DNA from: Sutcliffiella horikoshii
Lineage (GTDB): Bacteria > Bacillota > Bacilli > Bacillales > Bacillaceae_I
Length of the DNA: 64,000 nt
Assembly (NCBI RefSeq): GCF_019931755.1
Contig: NZ_CP082918.1
Location: 3,824,001-3,888,000, forward strand
Reading direction: 5' to 3'
The notes below the pieces were generated by a model. It saw nothing but the letters and a program-made list of their open reading frames with translations, did not search any database and was not told where the DNA came from. Both the position numbers and the translations under genes were made by a program. The number at the start of each line of letters is the position of its first letter. The stretch's first letter is position 1. Below, piece after piece: positions 17,962 through 25,982 of this stretch.

Positions 17962-18888
17962 ATGTTCAAGAAAAAATGGTTTATTATATTAGTAAGTATT
18001 TTAGGTATTGCGACTATAGGTGTTGGAATCTTTGCTTTTAGTGTGTATAAGTCGCTAGAAGATGCTGCATCTTCTATGCACACTCCACTTGAAAGGTCTA
18101 ACTCTGAAAAAAGAACGACTGAAGTTGACTTCAATCAAAAAGATCCATTAGCTTTTCTGATCTTAGGGGTAGACGAAAGACCTGGAGATAGAGGGCGTTC
18201 AGATTCTATGATTGTTCTGACCGTTAATCCAAATGAAAAGTCTATTCAAATGGTAAGTATCCCACGTGATACAAGAACAGAAATAATCGGAAAAGGTTTT
18301 GATGATAAAATTAACCATGCTTATGCATTTGGTGGTCCAGAAATGTCGATTGCCACTGTCGAGAACTTTCTTGATATTCCCATAGATTATTTTGTTCAAG
18401 TAAATATGGAAAGCTTTAAGGATATTGTAGATGCCGTTGGAGGTGTCACGGTTAATAACAAATTAGAATTCAGTCATAATGGACATCATTTCCCCTTAGG
18501 AGAAATTGATTTAGACGGAGAGGAAGCTTTGAGTTTCTCAAGAATGCGCTATATTGATAGCGACTTTGGTAGACAGCAAAGACAGCGCGATGTTATTCAA
18601 GGTGTTATTAACAAAGGTGCATCCATTTCTTCCGTCACAAAAATTGACGACATTCTTGACATATTAGGTAATAATGTCCGTACCAATTTAACATTCGATG
18701 AAATGGTGGACATTCAGTCCAACTATAAAGAAGCACGTCATACACTTTCTCAACACCAGTTAACAGGAACTGGTACAAAAATTAACAACATCTACTACCT
18801 ACTTGTAGATGAAAACGACCGCTTGGCACTTTCCAATCAGCTAAAAGAGCATCTTGAGCTTGACTCAGAAGTTGCGAAAAATAACTAA
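17962..18888 (+). CDS. LCP (LytR-CpsA-Psr) family glycopolymer transferase
   Basis: A 308-aa membrane-anchored enzyme of the family that attaches teichoic acids, teichuronic acid or capsule from lipid carrier to peptidoglycan. One N-terminal transmembrane helix (about 6-26), short linker, then the LCP domain from about 60: FLILGVDERPGDRGRSDSM, SIPRDTR, KINHAYAFGG and FSRMRYIDSDFGRQQRQRDV, which carry the Arg/Asp residues that bind the pyrophosphate lipid and metal. Length is typical. ATG with GGAAGAG upstream. In B. subtilis lytR is divergent from lytABC; here it sits 12 kb from lytC on the other side of the tua cluster. A copy of this gene's first codons survives at 38444-38503. Confidence 0.93.
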   Translation: MFKKKWFIILVSILGIATIGVGIFAFSVYKSLEDAASSMHTPLERSNSEKRTTEVDFNQKDPLAFLILGVDERPGDRGRSDSMIVLTVNPNEKSIQMVSIPRDTRTEIIGKGFDDKINHAYAFGGPEMSIATVENFLDIPIDYFVQVNMESFKDIVDAVGGVTVNNKLEFSHNGHHFPLGEIDLDGEEALSFSRMRYIDSDFGRQQRQRDVIQGVINKGASISSVTKIDDILDILGNNVRTNLTFDEMVDIQSNYKEARHTLSQHQLTGTGTKINNIYYLLVDENDRLALSNQLKEHLELDSEVAKNN

Positions 18889-18889
18889 C

Positions 18890-18928
18890 AGAAAGAGGGC
18901 TACCAATTTTATGGTAGCCCTCTTTCTT
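18890..18928. terminator. Bidirectional terminator between LCP gene and SGNH-like gene
   Basis: Long perfect stem, AGAAAGAGGGCTACCA against its complement, with a 7-base loop; T- and A-rich flanks suit both directions. Confidence 0.92.
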
Positions 18929-18933
18929 ATTTC

Positions 18934-19737
18934 TTAATTTTTAGTTTCACCTATAAAATAATCTATTAAATGCTCTGCCCAGATTTTGTGACCTTCTTCA
19001 TTCGGTATAATATCGTCATTTACTATGTATTTTGAAACCTCATCTGATTCTTTTGGCCAACTTTCCCAATGGTTAATATAAGGATAACCATTCTCTTCCG
19101 CCCATGTTTTCAATTCCTCAACATCCATGGGGTAATAAGTTGCATTTCGAAGAGGTTGTCCAGGTTGTAGAAACACAAAAAGTTCAGGATTCTTCTCTTT
19201 TAAACCGTCAATCATAGTTGAAATGTTCTGAAGAGAATGTTCCATTATAATAAAACCGTTACTTTCCAGTAAGAACGGCTCCAAAATAACAATGTCAGGT
19301 TTTGTAACTACATTCTCCAAATAAAGACTTTCATTCACTACATCAGCTGTTGTCACTTCACCAGGTATAGCATTTACTGTTATGTTAAATAGTCCTTCAT
19401 ATGTAGTTTCCAACTCTTCTTTGAACAATTTAGACCATTTATTATCGGCTAACTCGTTAACTTCTGAGCCGATAATTACAAGTTCTACTACTTCACCTTT
19501 ATTTTGTTTTTCTAAAAGGAATTCTGATACTTCTAAAGGGATCTCCCCAAAATCTTGCTCCGTCAATTCTTCCTTATTTCCCACCACTTTTTCATCAGTA
19601 TTTGATGGATTAGTATTGGCGCTAGTACTCACATATTCTTGATCCATTGCAGACCCCAATTTAGCGTTCCAATGGAAATTTCCATATACTATTGCACCAA
19701 TACAAGTTAAAACCACTAACATCATTATCGCTCTCAT
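18934..19737 (-). CDS. Membrane-anchored SGNH/GDSL-hydrolase-like protein (second paralogue)
   Basis: A 267-aa paralogue of the 16119-16886 protein with the same plan: an N-terminal membrane segment (about 3-19), an acidic linker, then an SGNH-like domain. Block I is VIIGSEVNE in place of a GDS motif; DIVILEPFLLESNGF and VFLQPGQPL match its sister. The last block is IIPNEEGHKIWAEHL, which keeps the late His lost in the other copy but lacks the DxxH spacing of active enzymes. The pair flanks the PEPK protein and LCP genes, suggesting a role at the wall polymer. Strong GAGGTGG ribosome binding site before ATG. Confidence 0.75.
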   Translation of the reverse strand: MRAIMMLVVLTCIGAIVYGNFHWNAKLGSAMDQEYVSTSANTNPSNTDEKVVGNKEELTEQDFGEIPLEVSEFLLEKQNKGEVVELVIIGSEVNELADNKWSKLFKEELETTYEGLFNITVNAIPGEVTTADVVNESLYLENVVTKPDIVILEPFLLESNGFIIMEHSLQNISTMIDGLKEKNPELFVFLQPGQPLRNATYYPMDVEELKTWAEENGYPYINHWESWPKESDEVSKYIVNDDIIPNEEGHKIWAEHLIDYFIGETKN

Positions 19738-19871
19738 TTATTACCACCTCATACCAAATATACTACTTTTTTAATACTTTTCAATAGTTTTGGCAATAGG
19801 AAAAGTAGTATTCTTCTAGATTTATGCATATGTCCGCTATTTGTAAGTACAAACCATTATTGAAATAAAAT

Positions 19872-19908
19872 AAAAAAGAGGCTACTCAAAAATGAGCACC
19901 TCTTTTTT
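19872..19908. terminator. Terminator after the PHP phosphatase gene
   Basis: AAAAAAGAGG / CCTCTTTTTT with an inner CTCA / TGAG stem, directly after the stop of the leftward phosphatase gene. Confidence 0.85.
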
Positions 19909-19911
19909 CTC

Positions 19912-20685
19912 CTACCCTAAAATACCAAATAACTTCTTTTTCTTTTTAATTCTCTCAGGTACTTCTTTTATTACCATGGAACCTTCCACCAGTAATTCAG
20001 CATTTTCTAATAACAAATATTTTGCATCAGTACCACACTCTTTTTCAATTACATTAAAGGCTTCCGCCATTTGGAAGTTTCTTCCCTTTAAATTATGAGC
20101 ATCAGATGCAACAAAATGAGTCAGATTAGCTTCAATGAGTTCTAAAGAGAACTTCTTTATTTTCTTACCGAATTTACCGGCTACACTTGCAGCGGTAACC
20201 TGTGTACAAGCACCTTTTTTTACTAATTGGTAGAGTTTCTCGGGATTTTCAATCAATTCAGCATTTCTCTCGGGATGTACGATAATTGGGGTGAGGCCTT
20301 TCATCTGTATATCATAGATAATTTTTTCCGTATATAGAGGCACTTGACTTGAAGGTAATTCTATAAAAATATATTTATCTCCGTCATTCATTGTCAGCAG
20401 TTCGTCTCTTTCATATTGCTCCAACAGTTCTCCTGAGATTCTGGTCTCCTGACCAGGTAACACAGTAATATCAATTCCTTCTTTTTCCAACCTGTCGTTC
20501 AACTCTTTTACCTTTTCAAGAATCTCTTCTCTTATATTGTAATATTGCCCGTTGTTATGGTGAGGAGTTGCTACTATTTTTGTTATACCTTCACTATAAG
20601 CAGCACGTGCCATTTCCAAGCTTTCTGTCATGTGTCTAGCACCATCATCTACCGATGGAAGGATGTGACAGTGAATATCTATCAT
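19912..20685 (-). CDS. PHP-type protein-tyrosine phosphatase (CpsB/CapC/YwqE family)
   Basis: Manganese-dependent phosphatase, 257 aa, that removes phosphate from bacterial tyrosine kinases and their substrates to control polysaccharide synthesis. PHP metal motifs are clear: MIDIHCHILPSVDDGA at the start, VATPHHN, VLPGQETR, PIIVHPERN and FVASDAHNLKGR. ATG at 20685 is chosen because GGAGG lies eight bases upstream; the longer frame would begin inside that ribosome binding site. B. subtilis ywqE sits with a kinase pair (ywqC/ywqD); no such kinase is encoded in this window, so its partner is elsewhere or absent. Own terminator; a perfect 0A box lies about 100 bases upstream. Confidence 0.92.
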   Translation of the reverse strand: MIDIHCHILPSVDDGARHMTESLEMARAAYSEGITKIVATPHHNNGQYYNIREEILEKVKELNDRLEKEGIDITVLPGQETRISGELLEQYERDELLTMNDGDKYIFIELPSSQVPLYTEKIIYDIQMKGLTPIIVHPERNAELIENPEKLYQLVKKGACTQVTAASVAGKFGKKIKKFSLELIEANLTHFVASDAHNLKGRNFQMAEAFNVIEKECGTDAKYLLLENAELLVEGSMVIKEVPERIKKKKKLFGILG

Positions 20686-20996
20686 ATTTAAAACCTCCAA
20701 AAATAGTACTTTTATACCATTTTTCCTTCTAACTTAGTCTATCATAATCTTAGCACAGTAGAAAGATATAAGATATGGGTGCATTTTGTCGAAAGAGGAA
20801 AATTATACTATGTATATTATTCATAATAAATGAACCTTTATCTATTATTTATTTCACTATTTTTCTAAAAAATAAACCTCCAAAGAAAAAAACCTAAAAA
20901 TGTAGAAGTCTTAACCTACCGAACAACTACACGCTCAGGTTACAGAATATAAATAGAATCCTTCAAAATATATGGGTTGTCCTTTATGACCAAAAT
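20686..20996. other. Intergenic region upstream of the phosphatase gene
   Basis: AT-rich, no open frame of note. Holds the ribosome binding site and upstream control region of the phosphatase, including a Spo0A-box match at 20787. The part from about 20850 to 20996 shows nothing I can name. Confidence 0.4.
20787..20793 (+). promoter_or_regulatory. Perfect Spo0A box upstream of the PHP phosphatase
   Basis: TTTTGTCGAAAG contains TGTCGAA, about 100 bases before the start codon at 20685. Orientation is opposite to the gene. Confidence 0.35.
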
Positions 20997-21035
20997 AAAA
21001 AAACTTGTAGAGAACCACATAGGTTTCTCTACAAG
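20997..21035 (-). terminator. Terminator after tuaA
   Basis: Minus strand: CTTGTAGAGAA / TTCTCTACAAG stem with a 10-base loop, then a run of seven T. A second tight palindrome (CTTGGAGgCTCCAAG, 21044-21058) lies between it and the stop codon. Confidence 0.9.
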
Positions 21036-21065
21036 CTGAAGATCTTGGAGGCTCCAAGGTCTTTT

Positions 21066-22421
21066 TTATGAGGTTTTTTGATTTGCAGTTTGAGATTCCT
21101 TAACTCCTTCTGACTTGGTTTTATCAACCATTACCAGAACAGTCCTTAAAATGATAACAATATCAAACATCACTGAGAAATTACGGATATAGTGAAGATC
21201 AAAACGTAATTTGTCCTCTACACTTGTTGTGTATTTCCCCATAATTTGTGCGTAACCAGTTATGCCAGGTTTTACAGTGTTACGGTACTGGTAGGAGCTG
21301 ATGTCCTTTTTAAACTGCTCAATAAAGAAACTTCTCTCCGGTCTAGGGCCGACAATTGACATATCCCCTTTTAATACATTAAAGATTTGAGGTAATTCGT
21401 CAATTCTTGTAGCTCTCAAAAAGTTTCCGACTTTCGTAATACGAGGATCTTTGTCAGTAGCCAGCATAGGTCCTGTAGATCCTTCTGCATTTTCTATCAT
21501 CGTACGCAACTTTAGAATTTGGAACTCTTTGTTATCTTTTCCTAGACGTGCTTGAGAGTAGAAAATTGACCCTCTAGGCTCCTGAATCTTAATAAGTAAT
21601 ACTCCCAACAAAAAGAAAGGAAGGATAAATGGAAGTACTAAAATGGAAACGGCAAGATCAAAAGCTCTCTTTAAGATTTGTTGATCGACAGTTAATCCGA
21701 ATTTTTTCACAGAAAGAGCCATCGTATCTTCAAAAGGAGTAATATCTGATTTAGATAACAATAAATCATAAAAGGATGGCACTAAGTATAAATTCTTTTT
21801 ATTTTTGAAAGCATAATAGATGATTGAACTTTTTTTCTCGTCTGTATCCTTTGGTCCTAATATGACGGAATCAGACTTCTTAATAGCTTTAAATGTATCA
21901 TCAAGTGGTGTGTGGTATTCTGCATACTTGATATTAACTTTAGAGGCAAAAGTATCTTTTATCTGATAAGTAAGCCTTAATTTGTCTTGTGGTTTGCATA
22001 TGAGCAAGATATCTTCCGGGTTGGTTGCTTTCTTGAAAGAAATAAATATCATTTTCCAAATAATCAATAAGACAACTGAGAATAAAAATGATAATAAGAT
22101 TACAGATCTTGGTAAACCAAATGCACGGAAAAAGAAAGAAATTGCCATGGTAGCGACAGTGATGGAAAAAGTACTGACTAGTATACTTCCGATGTAGTCA
22201 AAGAACCGCTTTCTTCGAGAAGGGTTGACTTCATATACGGACAAAAAGAACGTGCTGATTAATAGTACCCACGGCAGGACAACAAGGAATGAGTCCCAAT
22301 TCTTTGCATCATAGGTTTCGTAACGCACATAAAAAGCTAAGAGATATGATATGGTTATAATTAGTAGATCAGTTAATATAAACAGCAGACGACGACTTTT
22401 TTCATCAAGTAAATTGCCCAA
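21066..22421 (-). CDS. tuaA: Undecaprenyl-phosphate sugar phosphotransferase (initiating transferase, TuaA-type)
   Basis: Membrane enzyme that starts polymer synthesis by moving a sugar-1-phosphate from UDP-sugar to undecaprenyl phosphate. It has four N-terminal transmembrane helices, a cytosolic nucleotide-fold-like region, a fifth helix and the C-terminal Bac_transf catalytic part with KLRTM, RATRIDELPQ and NVLKGDMSIVGPRPER. At about 451 aa it is the long WcaJ-like form, more than twice the size of B. subtilis TuaA, which is the catalytic part alone. I place the start at TTG 22421 (GNLLDEKSRR) because AAAGGAG lies eight bases before it; the longer frame to 22457 has no ribosome binding site. 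It is separated from tuaG by a terminator and a 415-base leader. Confidence 0.88.
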   Translation of the reverse strand: MGNLLDEKSRRLLFILTDLLIITISYLLAFYVRYETYDAKNWDSFLVVLPWVLLISTFFLSVYEVNPSRRKRFFDYIGSILVSTFSITVATMAISFFFRAFGLPRSVILLSFLFSVVLLIIWKMIFISFKKATNPEDILLICKPQDKLRLTYQIKDTFASKVNIKYAEYHTPLDDTFKAIKKSDSVILGPKDTDEKKSSIIYYAFKNKKNLYLVPSFYDLLLSKSDITPFEDTMALSVKKFGLTVDQQILKRAFDLAVSILVLPFILPFFLLGVLLIKIQEPRGSIFYSQARLGKDNKEFQILKLRTMIENAEGSTGPMLATDKDPRITKVGNFLRATRIDELPQIFNVLKGDMSIVGPRPERSFFIEQFKKDISSYQYRNTVKPGITGYAQIMGKYTTSVEDKLRFDLHYIRNFSVMFDIVIILRTVLVMVDKTKSEGVKESQTANQKTS

Positions 22422-22781
22422 GCTCAAAACTCCTTTAGTTATTCTTTTAATGGACAAAACGTAAAATAGTATTACGGCAACAATATTAATATCAGCGTAT
22501 CACATTTTTTCTTTTACAAACAGTGCCAGATTTAGTCAATCCAAATCTCCTATTTTAATGGATAATTCTACAAAAAAAGATGCAAAGCTCTACATTCCCT
22601 GTAGTAGCTAGTTTTTTCGGCAATTTTTTTAGCCTAAACCCTGTATCATTTTATCAAAATAAAAGCTGTTGTAAAACATGTTTCTACATTAAATTATGTT
22701 AAGTTTGTGACACCTCGAAATGACAACTCCTCATTTTTATACCCAATAAATAAGACGTAAAACATGGAAGAAAGTTTCAAT
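22422..22781 (-). other. Leader/intergenic region upstream of tuaA with a hairpin
   Basis: No open frame. On the minus strand, near 22580-22605, GCTACTACA-GGGAA-TGTAGAGC can form a hairpin with one bulge, and TTTGCATCTTTTTTTG follows. This resembles an intrinsic terminator in the 5' leader of tuaA. Otherwise AT-rich with nothing I can name. Confidence 0.4.
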
Positions 22782-22817
22782 AAAAAAAGAGCCCTTTCTA
22801 ATTTGGAAGGACTCTTA
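22782..22817 (-). terminator. Terminator after tuaG (end of main tua operon)
   Basis: Minus strand stem around AAGAGTCCTTCC / GAAAGGGCTCTT followed by TTTTT. Confidence 0.75.
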
Positions 22818-22836
22818 CTTTTGTTCCTTATAAAAT

Positions 22837-23595
22837 TTATGCTTGTACTCGTTTTTTTATTGCATAGAAAGCATAATTAATAAAGCACCAGCTTGCATAA
22901 GGTAGACTTAGCTTTTCAATTTCTCGATAAACATACCAATTTCTTTTGGCTGTCTTTAATTTGTTACTTGAGATAGACCCTTCGACAATTCGATAGTTGG
23001 CCAAAGGCTCCTGCATTCCATATGCAATATGACCTTCGCGCAGAACTTTTAACCAAAGTGCAAAATCTTGCCTTGTCCGAATTAATGGCATCTGCAGAGG
23101 TTCTACTTTTCTTGTGTCGATCATTACCGTCAGACATCCAATTATCGTGTTTTTCAAAAGGCCTTTGTAATCAATTTGCTCAGGAACATCTATCACTTTA
23201 TCAAGTGGTTTCCCGTTTTCATCCATTAAGTTGTAAGCTGTAAAACTGAATGCATAATCATTTTCTTGCATAAAAGCCAATTGTTTTTCCAGCTTATCCA
23301 ACACCCATAAGTCGTCACTATCCAAGAAAGCAACATAGTCTCCTTGAGCTGCTTTTAAAGCGGTATTCCTTGCCACCGCTGCACCGCTGTTTTCTTCTAG
23401 AAAGATTGGCTTAATTCTTGGATCTAATTCAGCATATTTTTTTAAGATTTCTCTTGTTGTATCCTTTGAACAATCATCAACAATGATCATTTCCCAATTT
23501 GTATATGTTTGAGTTCGAACTGATTCGATTGTTGCTGATATAAACTTCTCCGCATTATAGGAGGGAGTAATCACTGAAACAAGTGAGGAAGACAT
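22837..23595 (-). CDS. tuaG: Family 2 glycosyltransferase (TuaG-like)
   Basis: A 252-aa cytosolic GT-A-fold transferase adding a sugar to the lipid-linked teichuronic acid repeat. Motifs: SVITPSYNAEKFI (nucleotide site), VDDCSKDTT, ARNTALKAAQGDYVAFLDSDD (DxD metal site), and a C-terminal segment ALWLKVLREG. Length equals that of B. subtilis TuaG as I recall it, and the position after tuaF matches the known operon order. Starts 15 bases after the tuaF stop. Donor and acceptor sugars cannot be read from sequence. Confidence 0.88.
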   Translation of the reverse strand: MSSSLVSVITPSYNAEKFISATIESVRTQTYTNWEMIIVDDCSKDTTREILKKYAELDPRIKPIFLEENSGAAVARNTALKAAQGDYVAFLDSDDLWVLDKLEKQLAFMQENDYAFSFTAYNLMDENGKPLDKVIDVPEQIDYKGLLKNTIIGCLTVMIDTRKVEPLQMPLIRTRQDFALWLKVLREGHIAYGMQEPLANYRIVEGSISSNKLKTAKRNWYVYREIEKLSLPYASWCFINYAFYAIKKRVQA

Positions 23596-23610
23596 ACATA
23601 TACACCACCT

Positions 23611-24351
23611 TTACATATCTTCTTCTCTAAATAATAACGGAACGACAATATAACCAAACACAATCGTTACACCGATTAAGCCACCTAGAACGGCTCTTTT
23701 TTTGCTGGAGAAATCTTCGGAACGAGACTCACTCACCTTGACTGGCTCTGTTAACTCCGCTGGATAATAGGATAATAATATTTCTTTATATTCAATAATT
23801 AATTTTTGTTGTTCCACTAAGGATAACTCGATATTTACCTGTGTATCCTCCAATTCTTCTAAGCTTTTTCCTTCTATGAAATTATTGTAAATTTCTTCTA
23901 AGCTTTTTCCTTCTATAATATCTTTGTAAATTAATGAGTTCTCCTCTAATTCCTCGTTGTCATCCGCTAAGAATGCATCTACTAATCGTTCTAACCCCTC
24001 TTCTACTTCTTCTTCATTGTCAGAACGGTAAATAAGCTCAATAGTAGTACCGGACAAAGTATTAATTACGATACCCGATCTTAATGCTTCTAACTCCTCA
24101 GGCTCATAATCAGGAAAAGTGGATTCAAGAAAGGTGTTACCGGTAATGTAACGTTTGGCTCTTTCAGCATTGTTCATTTTTTCGTTTTCATAAAATCCTA
24201 GTTCTATTTTTGCGCTCGCAGCATAGCTGACAACAGGTTCCGATTTCATTTCAAAAAAGTAACCTAATCCGGCTAACAACAATGGAATGATAATTAGCAA
24301 AGGAATGGATTTTTTTATTCTTTTTATAAGTAAGTTTAATATATTTTCCAT
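23611..24351 (-). CDS. tuaF: Wzz-type chain-length/polymer export regulator (TuaF-like)
   Basis: A 246-aa membrane protein with two transmembrane helices (about 15-35 and 218-238) around an extracytoplasmic, acidic, helix-rich domain, the layout of Wzz/YveK-type polysaccharide co-polymerases. It would work with TuaE to set polymer length. An internal 13-residue duplication gives two copies of IEGKSLEE about residues 155-176, encoded by a 24-base exact DNA repeat. One base separates it from tuaE. No Walker-type kinase domain is attached or adjacent. Confidence 0.82.
   Translation of the reverse strand: MENILNLLIKRIKKSIPLLIIIPLLLAGLGYFFEMKSEPVVSYAASAKIELGFYENEKMNNAERAKRYITGNTFLESTFPDYEPEELEALRSGIVINTLSGTTIELIYRSDNEEEVEEGLERLVDAFLADDNEELEENSLIYKDIIEGKSLEEIYNNFIEGKSLEELEDTQVNIELSLVEQQKLIIEYKEILLSYYPAELTEPVKVSESRSEDFSSKKRAVLGGLIGVTIVFGYIVVPLLFREEDM
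23854..23916 (-). repeat. Exact 24-base direct repeat inside tuaF
   Basis: The sequence beginning TTCTTCTAAGCTTTTTCC occurs at 23854-23877 and again at 23893-23916, offset 39 bases (13 codons), so the frame is kept. Confidence 0.9.
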
Positions 24352-24352
24352 C

Positions 24353-25858
24353 TTATTCTCCTTCTATTAGAGGGTTATGAGTAGGTGATAAAACCACTTT
24401 CTCGTTACTCTTTCTCTTTCTCTTTGTTAAGATGTTAAGCGTAACTATTCCAAATGCAAAAAGTACCCAATGGAAAAACAGGTTAGAAACGGAGCTAGGG
24501 CTTATACTGGAAATAACAAATGCTGCCAATGCCACAAGTATCGCTTCTGTGATAAGCCTATACTGGTTGGATAACCCTTTATTAAAATGTTGGAATAACT
24601 TAATCATTAGGTAGGCATATAAAGTTATATAACCAATAACGACAAATATTCCAAAGTTGGTGAATATCTCCAAAAACCAAAAATGCACATTCACCACTTG
24701 ATCCGTATCGTGTATGGAATAGTTCTCCATGTAATATTCTGTATTTCCTGCACCCACTCCCATAACAAAGGAGTCCAATGAGAAATTGAAAGCATTCCTC
24801 ATTAAATTGGCTCTTCCTATATTCGATGGAAGTCTTCCAGCAACATCATGGATGGTAGGGCTAAGAAATAAGCTGGAAAAGGTCGACCATAATTTATTGT
24901 AAAAGAGGAGAACAAACAAAGAAGCTCCCACTGCGCCTAAAGCCAATATCCACTTTCTCACAACACTTTTACACAATATAAAAACGTAAAAACCTATCCC
25001 TGCAATGACAGCTAGCTGGCTGGCCCTTGACTCGGTCAACATGATTAAATGCAGAGCCGCCAAGGAAAGAACAATGCCCCCTGCTTTCCAATACTTATTC
25101 TTACCATTTCTAATTAGCGATAGAAAGAAGAATAACGATATGGAAAGGAAGGTTGCAAAATCATTCTGGTTAGTAAAGACAGATGTAGGATAATGCTGAT
25201 TATATTCAGGTCCTAAATGTAAGGAGGAACTAGGAAGATGGTTCTTGGTAAAGGCGTTCCAATAGCCGATCAGCATAACAAAAACTGACATGACTACCCA
25301 TATATAATAAAAATTCAGTACCTTCTTAAGGTCGTTAAGAAAGAGTGTAACAATAAAAATCAGGAAAATGCCCATCACCAAAATGGATATGTATTTAATA
25401 CCCTCTGTTACAGACTTTGCCCATAAAAGTGTAAGGAGTGCATAATACAACCAAAAAACAAAAAAAAGCAAACTCCCTTTTACTCTAAGATCCGTCCATT
25501 TCGTCCACAAATCTTTCCTAAAGTCACTGCGAATCAAGTTAAAAACAATTAAAAAGCCTACTATTATTAACAGGATTCTATATGGAAATAAGCTAAAGAA
25601 TCCTAAGTTAATGGAGAAAAAAGCATTATTCAAAAAAGTTGCACCTAATAACACATAGATAGTAATCATCAAGTACCTATTATCAAAAAGGTATTCTTTT
25701 AAGATTACTAATACTAGTAACGCTACATTGAGTAACACCAAGGGGATATAAATGTTTGGTCTATCTATAAAGATCAAACCTATTGTTAGTATAGCACCAA
25801 GCAATAATCCAACAATCCCGATTACCACTTGTCTAATGCCAGTAAATCCAAGGTTCAT
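24353..25858 (-). CDS. tuaE: O-antigen-ligase/polymerase family membrane protein (TuaE-like)
   Basis: A 501-aa protein with about 12 transmembrane segments and a large outer loop in the second half (FSLDSFVMGVGAGNTEYYMENY), typical of the Wzy/WaaL O-antigen polymerase family. It would join teichuronic acid repeat units on the outer membrane face. Strong GGAGGAGG before ATG. Its place between tuaD and tuaF and its size fit TuaE. It is preceded by 124 non-coding bases after tuaD. Confidence 0.87.
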   Translation of the reverse strand: MNLGFTGIRQVVIGIVGLLLGAILTIGLIFIDRPNIYIPLVLLNVALLVLVILKEYLFDNRYLMITIYVLLGATFLNNAFFSINLGFFSLFPYRILLIIVGFLIVFNLIRSDFRKDLWTKWTDLRVKGSLLFFVFWLYYALLTLLWAKSVTEGIKYISILVMGIFLIFIVTLFLNDLKKVLNFYYIWVVMSVFVMLIGYWNAFTKNHLPSSSLHLGPEYNQHYPTSVFTNQNDFATFLSISLFFFLSLIRNGKNKYWKAGGIVLSLAALHLIMLTESRASQLAVIAGIGFYVFILCKSVVRKWILALGAVGASLFVLLFYNKLWSTFSSLFLSPTIHDVAGRLPSNIGRANLMRNAFNFSLDSFVMGVGAGNTEYYMENYSIHDTDQVVNVHFWFLEIFTNFGIFVVIGYITLYAYLMIKLFQHFNKGLSNQYRLITEAILVALAAFVISSISPSSVSNLFFHWVLFAFGIVTLNILTKRKRKSNEKVVLSPTHNPLIEGE

Positions 25859-25982
25859 TTTCCTCCTCCTAAACTAACTACTATATTAATGTTGAGGCAG
25901 AGACATCTTGTTTTATAAGGGGCCTCCACCATCAAAATGTTAAACTTTATTTTCCATTTCTAGCTCCTTGCATACTTTACCA

